The translations under genes and the position numbers were made by a program. Below are positions 62,258 through 64,000 of a stretch of 64,000 nt of DNA, piece after piece. Each line of letters begins with the position of its first letter. Positions within the stretch are counted from its first letter, which is position 1. The notes beneath the pieces were generated by a model. That model searched no databases, was not told the origin of the DNA, and saw nothing but the letters and a program-made list of their open reading frames with translations. The DNA comes from Candidatus Symbiopectobacterium endolongispinus (GTDB lineage Bacteria; Pseudomonadota; Gammaproteobacteria; Enterobacterales; Enterobacteriaceae): contig NZ_JAFJYB010000006.1 in assembly GCF_018777385.1 (NCBI RefSeq), positions 115,875 through 179,874 on the forward strand. Direction: 5' to 3'.

Positions 62258-63250
62258 ATGTCGGACAAGATAGGCTGGGTCGATAATCTACGCGCCGTCG
62301 CCTGCCTGATGGTGGTGTTGATCCATAGCACCACCTATTACATTACGGCGGCAGGTATGCCGGGCGAGCGCCATTGGGATGTGGCAAACTTGCTAAATTC
62401 CGCGTGTCGGGTGGGGGGTTCCGTTGTTCTTTATGATTTCCGGCTACCTGTTTTTTGGCGAGCGGCGGGCGGAAAAAAACACATGCTGCGTATTGGCTTC
62501 TGCCTGCTGTTTTACAGCGCGGTGGCCTTGGCGTATATGGCATTGCTGACACCTATTCATGCAGGCAACGCGCTACGGCTGTTTTGGCAAAAGCCGGTCT
62601 TTTATCATCTGTGGTTTTTCTATGCCATTCTGGTTATCTATCTGCTATCTCCGCTAATACGGGTTCCCCCGGTATCAGGACGTTATCTTGCCGTAGTCGT
62701 ATTGATTCTAGCCGTTGTCGCCAATCCCAATACGCCTGAACTGACGATAGGGCATACCCCGTTGTTACCAATCAACGTGTATATTGTGGGCGACACGTTT
62801 TACTACCTGTTGTATGCGCTAGTGGGGCGCGCTTTGGGGACGTTAACACCCACGCGTTGGGTCACGCTGGGAGCAGTGCCGTTGTTTGTTGTCTCCGTGC
62901 TGCTGATTGCGATGGGCACCTCGCAGCAGACGTTAGCAAACGACAACTTTACCCAAACGTTCTACCTCTATGCCAACCCGTTGGTGTTTATTGCAGCGGT
63001 ATACCTGATGATCCTGTTCAAAGCGGCAGCGCTGAGCGCACCTTTGCCCGGATTTTCGTTTATCTCCCGCCATTCTCTGGCTATTTATGGCTTCCATGCC
63101 CTGATTATTCATTTTATTCGTACTCGCGATCTGGCCCTGAAAGGTTGGCCGATACTGGATGTCTTTTACGTTTTTTTCTGCGCGGTGGTATGCAGCATGC
63201 TGCTTTCCCTGTTGGTGCAGCGATGCGACATCCGGCGTTGGGTTAGTTAA
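62258..63250 (+). pseudogene. yiaH: YiaH acyltransferase-3 family protein with two compensating frameshifts
   Basis: An integral membrane acyltransferase-3 protein (OafA/WecH type) similar to E. coli YiaH: WVDNLRAVACLMVVLIHSTT with the catalytic-type His, QKPVFYHLWFFYAILVIYLL and ISRHSLAIYGFHALIIHFIR. The open frame is 330 residues. Between about 62415 and 62480 it reads RVGGSVVLYDFRLPVFWRAA. The +1 frame of the same DNA encodes VPLFFMISGYLFFGERRAEK, the family sequence for helix 2. An extra G in the G run at about 62413-62418 and a compensating change at the A run at about 62474-62480 thus scramble some 22 residues and restore the frame. Function is probably lost although the ORF is open. 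Confidence 0.85.
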
Positions 63251-63264
63251 TGGATATCGTTCAT

Positions 63265-64000
63265 CTATGGGCGCAACTGCTGGTAGAGCATACGAAACGT
63301 TTCTCGTTGCTGCGCATAGCGGGCGAGCTGTGCGGTATCGGGCTGGTGAATCTGTTCCAGAGGCAGCGGTGGCAACAGGTCGGCCAGAGAGATAGCTGGA
63401 TTCACGGCGCTTTGTGCCAGCCGCGCCGCCCCCAGAGCGGTGCCGACATCGCCGCCAGTGCGGTACTCCAGCGTCTGTCCGCTGATATCCGCCAGCATTT
63501 GACGCCAGTACGCGCTGCGTGCACCACCGCCAATCAAGGTGATACTGGAGGGGCGCAGCCCGGTCATGTGCAGCACGTCCATGCCATCGGCAAGCGCTAA
63601 CCCAACGCCTTCCAGCACGGCGCGCGCCAGTTCTGCCCGGCCGTGCTGGTGGGTTAATACCCAAAAAGCGCCTTTTGCCTGCGTATTATTGTGCGGGGTA
63701 CGCTCGCCTGAAAGGTAGGGGAGGAACCAGACAGGCGGTACACTGGTGCTGACAGTGGCCTGTGCCATTTCTTCCAGTAATTGCGATACGCTTTCGGCAT
63801 GGGTCAGTCGGGCTACCCAGTCCAGACACGATGCCGCGCTCAACATCACCGACATCAAAGCCAGGTGCCCGGTAAGGCATGGCAGAAGCTGTGCACCGCA
63901 TGCTGCGGGTTGCTGAGAAAACCATCGCTGACCGCAAAGTAGACGCCGGATGTTCCCAGTGACAGCATGGCTTGCCCCGCTTGCCCCGCTTGCCCCGCTT
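63265..64000 (-). pseudogene. xylB: Xylulokinase, C-terminal part, one frameshift and a tandem repeat
   Basis: The FGGY-family kinase that phosphorylates D-xylulose; its 5' part is beyond the window. Seen: AMLSLGTSGVYFAVSDGFLS, NPQHAVHSFCHALPGTWL, then a one-base loss at about 63860 (stop in frame). The next frame has MSVMLSAASCLDWVARLTHA, FLPYLSGERTPHNNTQAKGA, ITLIGGGARSAYWRQMLADI and GGDVGTALGAARLAQ. In the last motif E. coli has GPALG; Pro to Thr (codon ACC at 63439-63441) is a C-to-A step. The frame enters from a 9-bp tandem repeat encoding Ala-Gly-Gln at the window edge. Confidence 0.9.
63971..64000. repeat. 9-bp tandem repeat inside xylB
   Basis: CTTGCCCCG is repeated three times and continues to the window edge (63971-64000). 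On the coding strand it is GGGCAAGCG, in frame, giving repeated Ala-Gly-Gln just before AMLSLGTSGVYF. E. coli XylB has a single AGQ at this position. The full copy number is outside the window. Confidence 0.9.

Noticed and set aside
63971..64000. CRISPR array or VNTR-type locus at the right edge
   Set aside because: The unit is 9 bp without spacers and lies inside the xylB coding frame.

Overview
The window is a chromosomal segment of an enterobacterium (order Enterobacterales). The evidence is a set of genes that in Escherichia coli also lie together or close by: glyQ-glyS, yiaF, mtlA-mtlD-mtlR, sodA, fdhD, aldB, yiaH and xylB, with protein identity close to E. coli. A canonical tad/flp pilus locus, a bgl operon, two siderophore-type uptake loci and two insertion sequences are added to this core. 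Yersiniaceae- or Pectobacteriaceae-like bacteria fit. The species cannot be named from the sequence alone.

Layout: 1-1720 is the 5' part of a large LEPR-motif beta-propeller surface protein. 1806-14057 is the complete tad locus on the minus strand, in the order flp-tadV-rcpC-rcpA-rcpB-tadZ-tadA-tadB-tadC-tadD-tadE-tadF-tadG. 14.3-19.0 kb holds a 4Fe-4S membrane protein, a metallo-beta-lactamase-fold gene, a GlxA-type regulator and two unrecognised genes. 19.1-23.9 kb is a siderophore/cobalamin-type ABC importer with a TonB receptor and a MOSC gene. 24.0-28.3 kb is bglG-bglF-bglA with its antiterminator site. 28.5-30.7 kb holds an Rpn nuclease and cbpM-cbpA. 31.0-33.7 kb is a FecI-FecR-TonB receptor cascade cut by an IS2-like element. 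35.0-39.6 kb is a peptide-exporter-like cluster (permease, HlyD, ATPase, small ORF), followed by an ISL3-family element. 41.5-64 kb is the core block.

The dominant property is gene decay. About half the genes carry lesions: many single-base indels, often in G/C or A/T runs; twelve in-frame stop codons, all TAA or TAG; and several internal deletions that I estimate at roughly 100-200 bp, some with short repeats at the join. By contrast glyQ, glyS, mtlD, sodA, the chemoreceptor, cbpA, the spuC-like aminotransferase and the ISL3 transposase are uninterrupted over more than 10 kb. Uniform sequencing error therefore does not explain the pattern well. The tad pilus, bgl, both iron loci, mannitol uptake, the exporter, aldB and fdhD all look broken, while regulatory DNA (CRP sites, Fur boxes, the bgl antiterminator hairpin) is still recognisable. 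This is what a recently host-restricted lineage in early genome reduction would look like.

The nonsense codons and several substitutions at conserved positions (AldB, GlyQ, XylB, FdhD) are consistent with G:C to T:A transversions, suggesting a lineage that poorly repairs oxidised guanine. Comparisons with reference proteins are from memory, not from an alignment.
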